From RGIG2206 sp045579085 (lineage in GTDB: Bacteria > Bacillota > Clostridia > Oscillospirales > Acutalibacteraceae): DNA of 47,072 nucleotides. How positions within the stretch are numbered: position 1 is the stretch's first letter; each line of letters begins with the position of its first letter. Made by a program: the position numbers and the translations under genes. The notes beneath the pieces were generated by a model. That model had not been told where the DNA came from, ran no database searches, and saw only the letters and a program-made list of their open reading frames with translations. Of the stretch, positions 30,552-39,109 are shown piece after piece. Where the stretch lies: assembly GCA_045579085.1 (NCBI GenBank), contig JAZNLO010000014.1, positions 1-47,072 of the forward strand, read 5' to 3'.

Positions 30552-32323
30552 TGGTTATATCAGTCTATACGTTTATTTTACTGTATATTCTAACTTCAAA
30601 TTTATTAAATATAGTTATTGCAGGAGCAGGAGTATACTCACCGTTAGTTTTAGGTTGCGGACTAATTGTTGTATTAGCATTAGCTTACATTTTAAGTAAG
30701 GCAAAAGCATCGGACTTTTTTCTAACGTCATTTGCAACGTTTTTCGCCGTCTATGTGGTGATAACCTTGTCCGCTACGCTTAATAAATATATCTATCACG
30801 GCGCAGAACTGTACAAGGTACTTTCTTTAGTGCTGATTATGGGGTTAGTAGGACTGTTTGTAAGCGACACGTCTTCCGCATATCTGCTTAGAGTGTATTC
30901 GGTTATAGCAAGCGCTTTGTTTATAGTGGTGGTTGCCCTGTCTTTATCAAATGCACGTATTGAGAGCGTCACGACTAACGGCTTCTTTGATAAGAAAAAT
31001 CTAATTTCAATGTTCATCAGTTCTGTTTTTGCATTTTTGCCATTGCTTTTGCCGTTTCTAAAACAAGAAAAGTTTAGTCTGAAGCCGATGATTATCTGCG
31101 GTGCGTTAACGCTGATTTACTCGCTTTTTTCACAGCTAACGGTGCCGGGATTTGTTGTTAAGGACGATAAAAATATTTTCCTGGAAATGAGCAAAAATAT
31201 TTCACTGGGAAAGTTTTTTCAGCGAATGGAGTTTGTCAGCGTGCTTGTTTACACAGTAGTATCGCTTTGTATTATTGTCTATCTGTTTTCGTTAATAAGA
31301 AATAAGATTGATAATAAGTTTACACTAAAGAGCAAGAGATTGATTTTAAGTTTCGCTTGTATTGCCTTTGTTGCTGTTTCTTCTTATATAGGCGCAGGGG
31401 ATAGTGCCGTGTTAGGCTTAATAAAGATTTTGAGTATTGCAGCCATTTTGCTATCATTGATTTTTTCATTTCTCAATAAAAACAAAAAACCGCTATTAAC
31501 TATAAGCTTGGCTGTTTTGATGCTGTTAAATATGTCTGCTTGTATGAATTATAACGAGATTGATAAGCTTGAATACCCCTTGATTATAACTGTAGGCAGT
31601 GATGATAGTAGCCATCAAAAATTTTATTTCAGAACTGAATCAACAACCTATTATGCGTCGTCACATACTATTGCAGCAGCGCTTAAAGCAATCAACTCGC
31701 ATAACGTAAAGCAGCTGGATTTAAGTCAGCTTGGACTCGTCATCTTATCAAACGACAGTTATGAAGATATAATGAAAATAATCGAGGAAATACAGTCAAC
31801 CGATATTCATAATTCTGTATTAATAGCATTAACTTCAGATAACGCAGAGGAAATTAGCCAGGCTGACTACTCGATATATAGCGGAATAAGCGAGTATTTA
31901 GGTGAATATAAATCTAAAATAGGCGAGTATAACTTTTTGGATAAAACAGCATATTCAGCTTATGTATCATCAAAAACTTTAACAAATGCCATCACTCTCC
32001 CAAAAATCAGGTTTAAATCAAACGTGCCTTTGTTAGACGGGGCACTGTCGTTAGGCAAATATGATAAAGTGGAAATTGATAACAGAGAGCTTAACCTAAT
32101 AAAAACTCTTAAGGAGTCAAATAAAATAGAATATGATGAAACAATCAAAATATCAGGCTATGATGCAAGCGAAAAAGAAGTTGAGTTGATATATTCTTTG
32201 TATAACAAAACTTTAGATGATGTTTTTGATTTGGATTATTGCAAGCAGTTAGGTGCTATATTTGATTGGAACAACACAATTTTTAATAAAAAAGAGGGGA
32301 TAAAAGTCGATATTGTTAAATAA
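30551..32323 (+). CDS. Fused GerAB-GerAC-like germinant receptor subunit
   Basis: A 590-residue protein that looks like two receptor subunits joined. Residues 1 to about 315 hold ten hydrophobic segments, as in GerAB, the APC-type transporter-like subunit. An eleventh hydrophobic segment (about 313-330) then ends in NMSAC with Cys331, followed by MNYNEIDKLEYPLIITVG. This copies the usual start of GerAC: signal sequence, lipobox Cys, then an N-E-I-like motif and a first strand. The remaining 260 residues resemble the beginning of GerAC and are shorter than the usual 350 or so. No frameshift is needed: the frame is continuous. ATG 30551 overlaps the GerAA stop; GAGAAAGGA precedes it. Confidence 0.82.
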   Translation: MVISVYTFILLYILTSNLLNIVIAGAGVYSPLVLGCGLIVVLALAYILSKAKASDFFLTSFATFFAVYVVITLSATLNKYIYHGAELYKVLSLVLIMGLVGLFVSDTSSAYLLRVYSVIASALFIVVVALSLSNARIESVTTNGFFDKKNLISMFISSVFAFLPLLLPFLKQEKFSLKPMIICGALTLIYSLFSQLTVPGFVVKDDKNIFLEMSKNISLGKFFQRMEFVSVLVYTVVSLCIIVYLFSLIRNKIDNKFTLKSKRLILSFACIAFVAVSSYIGAGDSAVLGLIKILSIAAILLSLIFSFLNKNKKPLLTISLAVLMLLNMSACMNYNEIDKLEYPLIITVGSDDSSHQKFYFRTESTTYYASSHTIAAALKAINSHNVKQLDLSQLGLVILSNDSYEDIMKIIEEIQSTDIHNSVLIALTSDNAEEISQADYSIYSGISEYLGEYKSKIGEYNFLDKTAYSAYVSSKTLTNAITLPKIRFKSNVPLLDGALSLGKYDKVEIDNRELNLIKTLKESNKIEYDETIKISGYDASEKEVELIYSLYNKTLDDVFDLDYCKQLGAIFDWNNTIFNKKEGIKVDIVK

Positions 32324-32386
32324 CTAACAAACTTTCAATAGAAAACAGTTAAAATTATAAATAAATATGTTAAATAATTAACAAAC
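32314..32386 (+). repeat. Two 19-bp near-identical repeats upstream of serC
   Basis: The sequence TGTTAAATAACTAACAAAC (32314-32332) recurs at 32368-32386 with one mismatch. Each contains the palindromic halves GTTAA/TTAAC (imperfect in the first). The second copy ends four bases before the serC -35 box; the first covers the preceding gene's stop codon. A pair of regulator sites is plausible. Confidence 0.6.
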
Positions 32387-32389
32387 CTA

Positions 32390-32418
32390 TTGACTTTTGG
32401 TATTGAATTTTATATAAT
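32390..32418 (+). promoter_or_regulatory. SigA-type promoter of serC-serA
   Basis: TTGACT (32390-32395), 17 bp, TATAAT (32413-32418), ending 32 bases before the serC start. Confidence 0.82.
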
Positions 32419-32450
32419 AGATTCAATATTATTTTTTGGAGGAAATTGTT

Positions 32451-33536
32451 ATGTCAAGAGTTTATAATTTTAGCGCAGGCCCGTCTGTTTTGCCTGAAAA
32501 GGTGCTCAAGATTGCGGCTGATGAGATGATGGATTATCAGGGCTCAGGCCAGTCAGTAATGGAGATGTCACATAGGTCAAAGACTTATCAGGCAATCATT
32601 GACGAGGCTGAGGCTCTTCTCAGAGAGATAATGAACATCCCTGACAACTATAAGGTGCTTTTCCTTCAGGGCGGTGCATCATCACAGTTTGCTATGATTC
32701 CGCTTAATCTTATGAATAAGAACGGCAAGGCAGACTATGTTCTTACAGGTCAGTGGGCAACAAAGGCATATAAAGAGGCTGCACGCTACGGTGAAGCAAA
32801 TGCCGTCGCATCTTCTAAGGACAAAACCTTTTCTTACATTCCTAAGCTTGACAAGAGCACTTTCACTAAGGATGCAGACTATTTCCATATCTGCATGAAT
32901 AACACAATTTACGGAACAAAGTACAACACTCTTCCTGAAACCGGTGATGTTCCGTTGGTTGCTGATATTTCAAGCTGCATTTTGTCAGAGCCTATCGATG
33001 TTTCAAAGTTTGGTATGCTTTATGCAGGCGCACAGAAAAACGTTGCGCCTGCAGGTGTAACCATTGTTATTATCCGTGAGGACCTTATCGGCAACGCTAA
33101 GGACATAACCCCGACAATGTTTGACTATCAGATTCACGCCGATAACGGTTCAATGTTCAACACACCGCCTTGCTACAATATCTACATAATGAAGCTTGTT
33201 CTTGAGTGGCTTAAGAATGATATCGGCGGTCTTGGTAAAATGAAAGAAATCAACGAGAAGAAAGCAAAGATTCTTTATGATTTCCTTGATAACAGCGAAA
33301 TGTTCAAGGGCACTGTTGTAGCTGAGGACCGTTCGCTTATGAACGTACCTTTCGTAACAGGAAACGACGAGCTTGATGCTAAGTTTGTTAAGGAAGCAAC
33401 TGCTGCAGGCTTTGTAAACCTTAAGGGACATAGGTCTGTTGGCGGTATGAGGGCTTCTATCTACAACGCTATGCCTATCGAGGGTGTAGAGAAGCTCGTT
33501 GAGTTTATGGCTAAATTTGAAGCAGACAACAAATAA
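32451..33536 (+). CDS. serC: Phosphoserine aminotransferase
   Basis: A 361-residue PLP enzyme making 3-phosphoserine from 3-phosphohydroxypyruvate in serine synthesis. Signatures: YNFSAGPSVLPEKVL at the N-terminus, GGASSQFAMIPLNL, DISSCILSEP and the Schiff-base Lys196 in YAGAQKNVAPAG. ATG 32451 follows TTGGAGGAA. serA follows after 15 bases. The region has biased codons (few rare codons), as expected for a well-expressed gene. Confidence 0.97.
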   Translation: MSRVYNFSAGPSVLPEKVLKIAADEMMDYQGSGQSVMEMSHRSKTYQAIIDEAEALLREIMNIPDNYKVLFLQGGASSQFAMIPLNLMNKNGKADYVLTGQWATKAYKEAARYGEANAVASSKDKTFSYIPKLDKSTFTKDADYFHICMNNTIYGTKYNTLPETGDVPLVADISSCILSEPIDVSKFGMLYAGAQKNVAPAGVTIVIIREDLIGNAKDITPTMFDYQIHADNGSMFNTPPCYNIYIMKLVLEWLKNDIGGLGKMKEINEKKAKILYDFLDNSEMFKGTVVAEDRSLMNVPFVTGNDELDAKFVKEATAAGFVNLKGHRSVGGMRASIYNAMPIEGVEKLVEFMAKFEADNK

Positions 33537-33551
33537 TTGAGGAGTACATAT

Positions 33552-34718
33552 ATGTTTAAGATTCATACATTAAATAAGATTTCACCTGTTGGATTGAGAA
33601 ATCTTGACCCGAAAAAGTACACTTGCAGTGACGAAATAGCAGACGCTGACGCAATACTTGTTCGTTCTGCATCAATGCACGATATGGAACTTCCTGCAAG
33701 CGTTAAGGCTATTGCAAGAGCAGGCGCCGGCACAAACAACATTCCTGTTGCTGAATGTGCTGAAAAGGGCATCGTCGTGTTTAACACACCGGGCGCTAAC
33801 GCAAATGCTGTTAAAGAGCTTGTTATTGCAGGACTTTTCTTGGCATCAAGAAAGGTAATCCCTGCAATCGAGTGGGCAAAAACTCTTAAGGGCAACGGTG
33901 CTGAAGTTGGCAAAATGGTTGAAAAGGGTAAGGGAGCATTTGCAGGCCCTGAAATTATGGGCAAGAAGCTTGGCGTTATTGGTCTGGGTGCAATCGGTAT
34001 TCTGGTTGCAAACACTGCAAGAGCGCTCGGCATGGAAGTTTACGGATACGACCCGTTCCTTTCTGTTGACGCCGCTTGGAAGCTCGATAATGACGTTAAG
34101 CACATTGCTGATGTTAACGATATCTATTCTGAATGCGACTACATCACAATTCATGTTCCGCTCACACCTGATACAAAGGGTATGATTAACGACCAGTCCA
34201 TCGCTCAGATGAACAACGGCGTTCGTATTCTCAACTTCTCAAGAGGCGACCTCGTAAATTCTGAGGATATGATTGCAGCTCTCTCAAACGGCAAGGTAGC
34301 AACCTATGTAACTGACTTCCCGAGCGATGAACTCATCGGCGTAGAGGGCGTAGTTGCTATTCCGCATCTTGGTGCATCAACTCAGGAATCTGAAGATAAC
34401 TGCGCAGTTATGGCTGCAAAGGAAATTGTTGATTACCTCGAAAACGGCAACATTGTTAACTCGGTAAATCTCCCGTCAGTTACTATGCCAAGAGCAACTG
34501 AGACAAGAATTTGCGTAATTCATAAGAATATACCTAATGTTCTTGCTCAGATTTCTGGCGTTGTATCTGCGTCAGGTCTTAATATTGAGAAGATGAATAA
34601 CCAGTCTAAGAAAGATTTTGCATACACATTGCTTGATGTTTCGGGCAAGGTTGTTGATGACTCTGTAGCTAAGATTGAGGCTGTTGACGGCGTTATTAAG
34701 GTTAGAGTTATAGACTAA
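33552..34718 (+). CDS. serA: D-3-phosphoglycerate dehydrogenase with ACT domain
   Basis: A 388-residue enzyme for the first step of serine synthesis. The NAD loop is GLGAIG (residues 144-149). Catalytic elements NFSRGDLVN (Arg) and IPHLGASTQESEDNC (His) are in order. The C-terminal ACT domain (about 315-388: CVIHKNIPNVLAQISGVVSA) suggests serine feedback. The protein is the short type without the intervening ASB domain. It is in an operon with serC; ATG 33552 follows GAGGAG. Confidence 0.96.
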   Translation: MFKIHTLNKISPVGLRNLDPKKYTCSDEIADADAILVRSASMHDMELPASVKAIARAGAGTNNIPVAECAEKGIVVFNTPGANANAVKELVIAGLFLASRKVIPAIEWAKTLKGNGAEVGKMVEKGKGAFAGPEIMGKKLGVIGLGAIGILVANTARALGMEVYGYDPFLSVDAAWKLDNDVKHIADVNDIYSECDYITIHVPLTPDTKGMINDQSIAQMNNGVRILNFSRGDLVNSEDMIAALSNGKVATYVTDFPSDELIGVEGVVAIPHLGASTQESEDNCAVMAAKEIVDYLENGNIVNSVNLPSVTMPRATETRICVIHKNIPNVLAQISGVVSASGLNIEKMNNQSKKDFAYTLLDVSGKVVDDSVAKIEAVDGVIKVRVID

Positions 34719-34725
34719 TAATTCA

Positions 34726-34756
34726 GGCTCTCGATTATTCGGGAGTCTTTATTTTT
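34726..34756 (+). terminator. Probable terminator after serA
   Basis: An 8-bp stem with two G-T pairs (34726-34733 with 34740-34747) is followed by TTTATTTTT. It lies directly before the nitroreductase ribosome binding site. Confidence 0.55.
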
Positions 34757-34765
34757 GGAGGGAAT

Positions 34766-35278
34766 ATGAATACTTTTTTGGATTTGGCGTTAGAACGTTT
34801 CTCAGCACGAAAATTCTCCGATAAACCCATTGAACAGGATAAAATTGATTATATCCTTGCTGCAGCAAAAGCGTCGCCTACAGCAAGAAATATGCAGCCG
34901 CAGAAGATATATCTTATCAAGTCTGAACAGGGGATTGAAAAAGCTGAGGCTGTGTCACCTTGTATTTATGGCTCAAAATACGTGTTTATGCTTTGTACTG
35001 ACGGCACTGACGCTCATAATGCTTTCAATGACCACCCATATGGTGAAACTGATATTGCGATTGTGTGCACACATATGATGCTTGCCGCTAAGGACGTTGG
35101 TGTTGATAGCTGCTGGGTTGGACATTTGGACACGGAGAAAGCTAAGGAGCTTTTTGAGTTGCCTGAGAATGAAACAGTGTGGTGTTTCTTGCCTGTTGGT
35201 TACATTGCTGATGACTGCGAGCCGGCAGACAGACACACCATCAGAAAAGACATAAGCGAATATTATAAAGAAATATAA
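34766..35278 (+). CDS. Nitroreductase-family protein
   Basis: A 170-residue FMN-dependent oxidoreductase-type protein. The N-terminal RFSARKFSDKPIE and SPTARNMQPQKIYLI are the FMN-binding signatures, and DVGVDSCWVGHLD is the usual C-terminal helix. Substrate unknown. Its TTTGGAGGGAAT site lies right after the serA terminator, so it may rely on read-through from serC-serA. A strong terminator ends it. Confidence 0.92.
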   Translation: MNTFLDLALERFSARKFSDKPIEQDKIDYILAAAKASPTARNMQPQKIYLIKSEQGIEKAEAVSPCIYGSKYVFMLCTDGTDAHNAFNDHPYGETDIAIVCTHMMLAAKDVGVDSCWVGHLDTEKAKELFELPENETVWCFLPVGYIADDCEPADRHTIRKDISEYYKEI

Positions 35279-35282
35279 AACA

Positions 35283-35317
35283 AAAACAACCACCGAATAT
35301 GTCGGTGGTTGTTTTTT
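35283..35317. terminator. Bidirectional terminator for the nitroreductase gene and the EPS operon
   Basis: A perfect 14-bp stem (35283-35296 with 35302-35315) with T-runs in both directions. In reverse it lies about 60 bases past the last gene of the exopolysaccharide operon. Confidence 0.88.
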
Positions 35318-35374
35318 ATGCGGGGTAGACTTGAACTGTCTGCCTTTAGATAATTAGTAATTGATATAAGGTCG

Positions 35375-36853
35375 TTATATATTATTAGTGTCTTTTTTTA
35401 GTAGTTTAAGACCAATATTGCGTATCTTGTTCCACAAAAGAATAGTCATAGGGTCTTTTACCGCAAGCAATGTTAATCCATACACACCAAAGAATGCCAC
35501 ACTTGTCACCGCTAATAGCCAGAAATCCGGCAACTGTACATTCATCAGAGGAACGGTGATAATGCTTGCTGCACCAAGTGCAATACATGGCAGTATCCAT
35601 TTGATTGACAGAAATACTGGTAAAATTTGCTTGCGTAGCATTATATATTGGATAATAAATACCAACGCTTCAGCCACTAATGTGCCAATAGCAGCACCGG
35701 TTGCACCTAAAGAAGGAATCAGCAGCGCATTGATAATAACATCAGCAACAGCAGCAGCTGCTGAAGCAATTAATACCAGTGTCTCTTTGCCCATTGGGAT
35801 TAAAACTTCGATGCCCATAACATAGGTCATACCTATAAACAATAAGGTGGGCATAATCCAAACCATAGGCATAACAGATAGTGCATATCCGTCACCTGCC
35901 AAAAAACGAATTGCAGGCCCTGCCATGAGCATACAGTATAGGGTAAAGGGTGCAGCTATAAGTACAATTACGTGTAATGACTTCTTAATCGTCTCCCAAA
36001 AGTCTTTCATCTGTCTTTGATTGTAGTAGAAAGAAACTCTTGGTAATAGTACAGCACCTAATGCTGTTACAATACTTACCAGGATATTTTTTAGTTTTAC
36101 CGCTACTGCATAGTAACCTACATCTACTTCCGTTCTCATAAAACCTAACATTACAGAGTCTAGATTGATGTATATAGTTGTTGCACAGCTATAGGCAAAT
36201 AATACAACTACAGGCTTTATATGCTTCCATACATGATAATCGCCAACAGGTTTTATATCTATATATCGAGGAAGCTGAGTTAAATTAAGCAAGGCTGAAC
36301 CGGCAGATGCCAATACAGAAATAGCCGCATAGATAACGTAATCTTCTTTTGTATGCACCAGCGCAAACATAGCTACAACGCCAATTACTTTGAAAATCAA
36401 CGAGCGGATTGTAATGTAAGTGTACTGCTCTAATGCACGAAACAGCCATTCAATTCCAATGGTAGTGAGGAAAATGGACGCACTGCTTATAATATAAAGC
36501 AAGCGTTCATCTCTAAGACGGGGAACAGCCGCCAGTGCTACAAAAAAGGCAACATAGGCAATGGCGGTCATCATAATGTTAATAATTAACAATTCGTGTA
36601 CAGTTTTACTGAGTTCTTTACGATTTTCACGAACTGCTGCACAGGCTTTAATTCCATATGTTGGGATTCCTAATTGTGCAAACATAGTAAAATAATATAT
36701 AAACGAAATAGCCAGTTGTACTTTCCCGTTTCCTTCAACACCTAAGACACGAGAGACGTACGGAAAAGTAATAAAGGGAAAAATAAAAGAGGACATAGTT
36801 AAAAGGGTGTTCATAAAATAATTTAATACTACCGATGGCTTCTTATTTCCCAT
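35375..36853 (-). CDS. Polysaccharide flippase (Wzx-like, MATE/MOP superfamily)
   Basis: A 492-residue integral membrane protein with about 12-14 helices. The N-terminus (FIFPFITFPYVSRVLGVEGNG) and following NYFMNTLLTMS and YGIKACAAVRENRKEL are typical of Wzx/RfbX flippases, which move undecaprenyl-linked glycan units across the membrane. ATG 36853 follows GGAGGG. It is the last gene of the reverse-strand operon. Confidence 0.92.
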   Translation of the reverse strand: MGNKKPSVVLNYFMNTLLTMSSFIFPFITFPYVSRVLGVEGNGKVQLAISFIYYFTMFAQLGIPTYGIKACAAVRENRKELSKTVHELLIINIMMTAIAYVAFFVALAAVPRLRDERLLYIISSASIFLTTIGIEWLFRALEQYTYITIRSLIFKVIGVVAMFALVHTKEDYVIYAAISVLASAGSALLNLTQLPRYIDIKPVGDYHVWKHIKPVVVLFAYSCATTIYINLDSVMLGFMRTEVDVGYYAVAVKLKNILVSIVTALGAVLLPRVSFYYNQRQMKDFWETIKKSLHVIVLIAAPFTLYCMLMAGPAIRFLAGDGYALSVMPMVWIMPTLLFIGMTYVMGIEVLIPMGKETLVLIASAAAAVADVIINALLIPSLGATGAAIGTLVAEALVFIIQYIMLRKQILPVFLSIKWILPCIALGAASIITVPLMNVQLPDFWLLAVTSVAFFGVYGLTLLAVKDPMTILLWNKIRNIGLKLLKKDTNNI

Positions 36854-36897
36854 GTAAAAAACACCCTCCTTTGCTATATTTTAGCGTTTAATAGTAA

Positions 36898-37983
36898 TTA
36901 TTTTTCCGTGTTATACTCTTGCTTCCATTCTTGTATCCACTCTAAATATTTATAACCGTTATGTGCGGTAGGTTCCAACACCATACCTTCAGCCCATTCG
37001 TTCCATGCGTTGAGAAACAAATAATCACTGTCGCTCACTTTATTCATATATTCAAGAAACAGTTCTTTATTGGGCGGTGTGATAATATATCCTCGAGTTT
37101 TGTGTCTAGGGGTATTATCCCATTCAAAGAACGCTCCAGGTATCATATCTTTATTAAAAGGAGCGCTTTTAATCATTGTTCTGTAGATTTTACTACCGCT
37201 ATAAAGTTCTACTGACTTAATAATTCCTTTTTGACGAAGTTTGTGGATTTGCCACTTTAATTTTTCTAACAACCAATTACCAGAATCATAGGTCATTAAT
37301 CTACCGGCAAGGGGTTGGGCAATAAATAGTTTTTGTGTCTGATGCGAAATATTATTGCGGATTTCTGCAATATAATCTGCATCAGCGCGGAAACACTCCT
37401 CAATGATGTAAATACCGTCAAAGCCAACATCCTTACACCAATTATCAAAGCAATCCATCATCTGATGCTTTTCAGAAAAATCTCCATGATAAATCATGAA
37501 GACAGGTTTGTTATCGCGTTTTTCATATCTTTCATCTTTGAAAAATGGTAATAAATAATCAAAATGCGCACGCCAATCTTCTTGTGTTCCGTAAGTCTGC
37601 TCCATCAGTAGCTCCCGCGAGCCGTTCCATGAACGATTCCAACTATGATTCGCCCAACAGAAGAAAAACGGCTGCTGAATATCTTTCCACTTTAACAGGT
37701 TTTCAGCAGGCTTTTCGAGCAACTTTTTACCTTTGAAATAATAGTGATAATAAATCATTCCATCTACGCCATACGCATGCATCTGCTGTGTTTGGCGTTC
37801 TACTGTTTCTTTATTCAGCAAGTCATAGTACACATTATCTAAAGGTGCAATTGGCTGCTGATGACCTCGAAAAAGGGGTTTTGCCTTGCGAACATTGACC
37901 CATTCGGTAAAATCTTTTCCCCACCATTTATCATTTTCAGGGATAATATGAAATTGCGGCAAATATAACGCAAACAATTTCAT
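36898..37983 (-). CDS. WbsX-like protein (glycoside hydrolase family 99-like domain)
   Basis: A 361-residue cytoplasmic protein. The start (MKLFALYLPQFHIIPENDKWWG), FTEWVNVRKAKPLFRGHQQP, CWANHSWNRSW and LNAWNEWAEG are hallmark segments of the WbsX family found in O-antigen and capsule clusters, often called glycosyltransferase WbsX though its fold is GH99-like. It probably modifies or trims a sugar of the repeat unit. A small CCGGC-AAA-GCCGG hairpin lies in the gap upstream (38000-38012). Confidence 0.9.
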   Translation of the reverse strand: MKLFALYLPQFHIIPENDKWWGKDFTEWVNVRKAKPLFRGHQQPIAPLDNVYYDLLNKETVERQTQQMHAYGVDGMIYYHYYFKGKKLLEKPAENLLKWKDIQQPFFFCWANHSWNRSWNGSRELLMEQTYGTQEDWRAHFDYLLPFFKDERYEKRDNKPVFMIYHGDFSEKHQMMDCFDNWCKDVGFDGIYIIEECFRADADYIAEIRNNISHQTQKLFIAQPLAGRLMTYDSGNWLLEKLKWQIHKLRQKGIIKSVELYSGSKIYRTMIKSAPFNKDMIPGAFFEWDNTPRHKTRGYIITPPNKELFLEYMNKVSDSDYLFLNAWNEWAEGMVLEPTAHNGYKYLEWIQEWKQEYNTEK

Positions 37984-38025
37984 GTACTTGCCTCCGTCTC
38001 CGGCAAAGCCGGTTAGTTTTTATAA

Positions 38026-39093
38026 TTAAAATAGCGTACGAATTACATTAGCACGCTCTGCCCAACTGTTTTGTTTTAAAAATTCTTCTCTTTCTTGGGC
38101 ACTATACTTAACATTTTTTGCGTGCATTAATTGCTTTAATTGAGAACAGAAAGAAGGGTAGTCCTCATAAAAATAAACGTATGGTTCAAAACGCTCTACT
38201 TCAGGATATTTGATACACAAAATGTCTCTGTTAAAATTGATATATTCATAGAGCTTTACCGGGTCAACCGATTCTATAACTTCATTAACTACAAACGGCA
38301 TCATAAGACACTTTGCATCATTAATTGCATTTTTTAGATTTGAATGCTCAACTGTTCCGATGTAAGACAGCCGTTGTGCTTGTGGAATTTCAACGTCTGC
38401 AGGCCCTATGAGGAGATAATGCAGGTTTGGAAAATCATCCAAGCTCCTTAGTAGAAAATCAAAATTGAACCAAGAGCTTATTGTTCCGAAATAAGCAACA
38501 GTAAACGTTGTTTCTTCTGATGGAGTTTTAATTTGTTTTAAGGGCAGTTGTTGACCGTTGTAGCCATTACGCACCAATGTGAGCTTGGAGCTGTAGCAAT
38601 CGCCGTAACGCTCTAACAAAACCTGTCCTAATTTTTGACTTGATATCAATACATTATCTGCACGTTCTATCAAAGCAGCTTCCTGTTGTTCAATCTTTTT
38701 CCGCATTGCAGGGTCATCAACAAAAGCTGCATGGTTATCCATACAGTCGTAAATCACCTTGCCGGTAAAGGATGGAGGAACTGCATCAAATTGGTCCGGA
38801 AAAGTCAGATATAAAATCTCCGCCTTTTGTTTGGCTATTTGATAACGAATAGATAACTTTATAATCCAGCGATTAATCTTTCGCAAGAAGTTGAATCTAT
38901 CACCAAGGGGAATAACAAAAATCGGACAGATTTTATGTCCTTGAGTAGTTCGCTTTTGAAGTCCACGACGATTATAACGATATCTATACATGATTGTAAC
39001 ATCATTGTCCTGTGCAAGTTCTTCAGCAATAAAATGCGGCCTTTGCTTAATCCAGTTCCATTCCACATTCATTACATAGACAATCTTTTTCAT
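38026..39093 (-). CDS. Glycosyltransferase (GT-B fold, group 1/GT4-like)
   Basis: A 355-residue enzyme with a split Rossmann plan. The N-terminal domain opens KKIVYVMNVEWNWIKQRPH; the C-terminal domain has TVAYFGTISSWFNFDFLLRSL and LKLYEYINFNRDILC-like donor-binding sequence (VDPVKLYEYINF). The N-terminal IKQRPHFIAEELA resembles teichuronic/galactan-type transferases. Donor and linkage unknown. AGAGGAA precedes the ATG. Confidence 0.87.
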   Translation of the reverse strand: MKKIVYVMNVEWNWIKQRPHFIAEELAQDNDVTIMYRYRYNRRGLQKRTTQGHKICPIFVIPLGDRFNFLRKINRWIIKLSIRYQIAKQKAEILYLTFPDQFDAVPPSFTGKVIYDCMDNHAAFVDDPAMRKKIEQQEAALIERADNVLISSQKLGQVLLERYGDCYSSKLTLVRNGYNGQQLPLKQIKTPSEETTFTVAYFGTISSWFNFDFLLRSLDDFPNLHYLLIGPADVEIPQAQRLSYIGTVEHSNLKNAINDAKCLMMPFVVNEVIESVDPVKLYEYINFNRDILCIKYPEVERFEPYVYFYEDYPSFCSQLKQLMHAKNVKYSAQEREEFLKQNSWAERANVIRTLF

Positions 39094-39109
39094 AATGATT
39101 CCTCTTATA

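Noticed and set aside
32314..32386. The paired repeats as attachment sites of an inserted element
   Set aside because: Only 35 bases lie between them, with no gene, so they fit regulator sites better than element ends.
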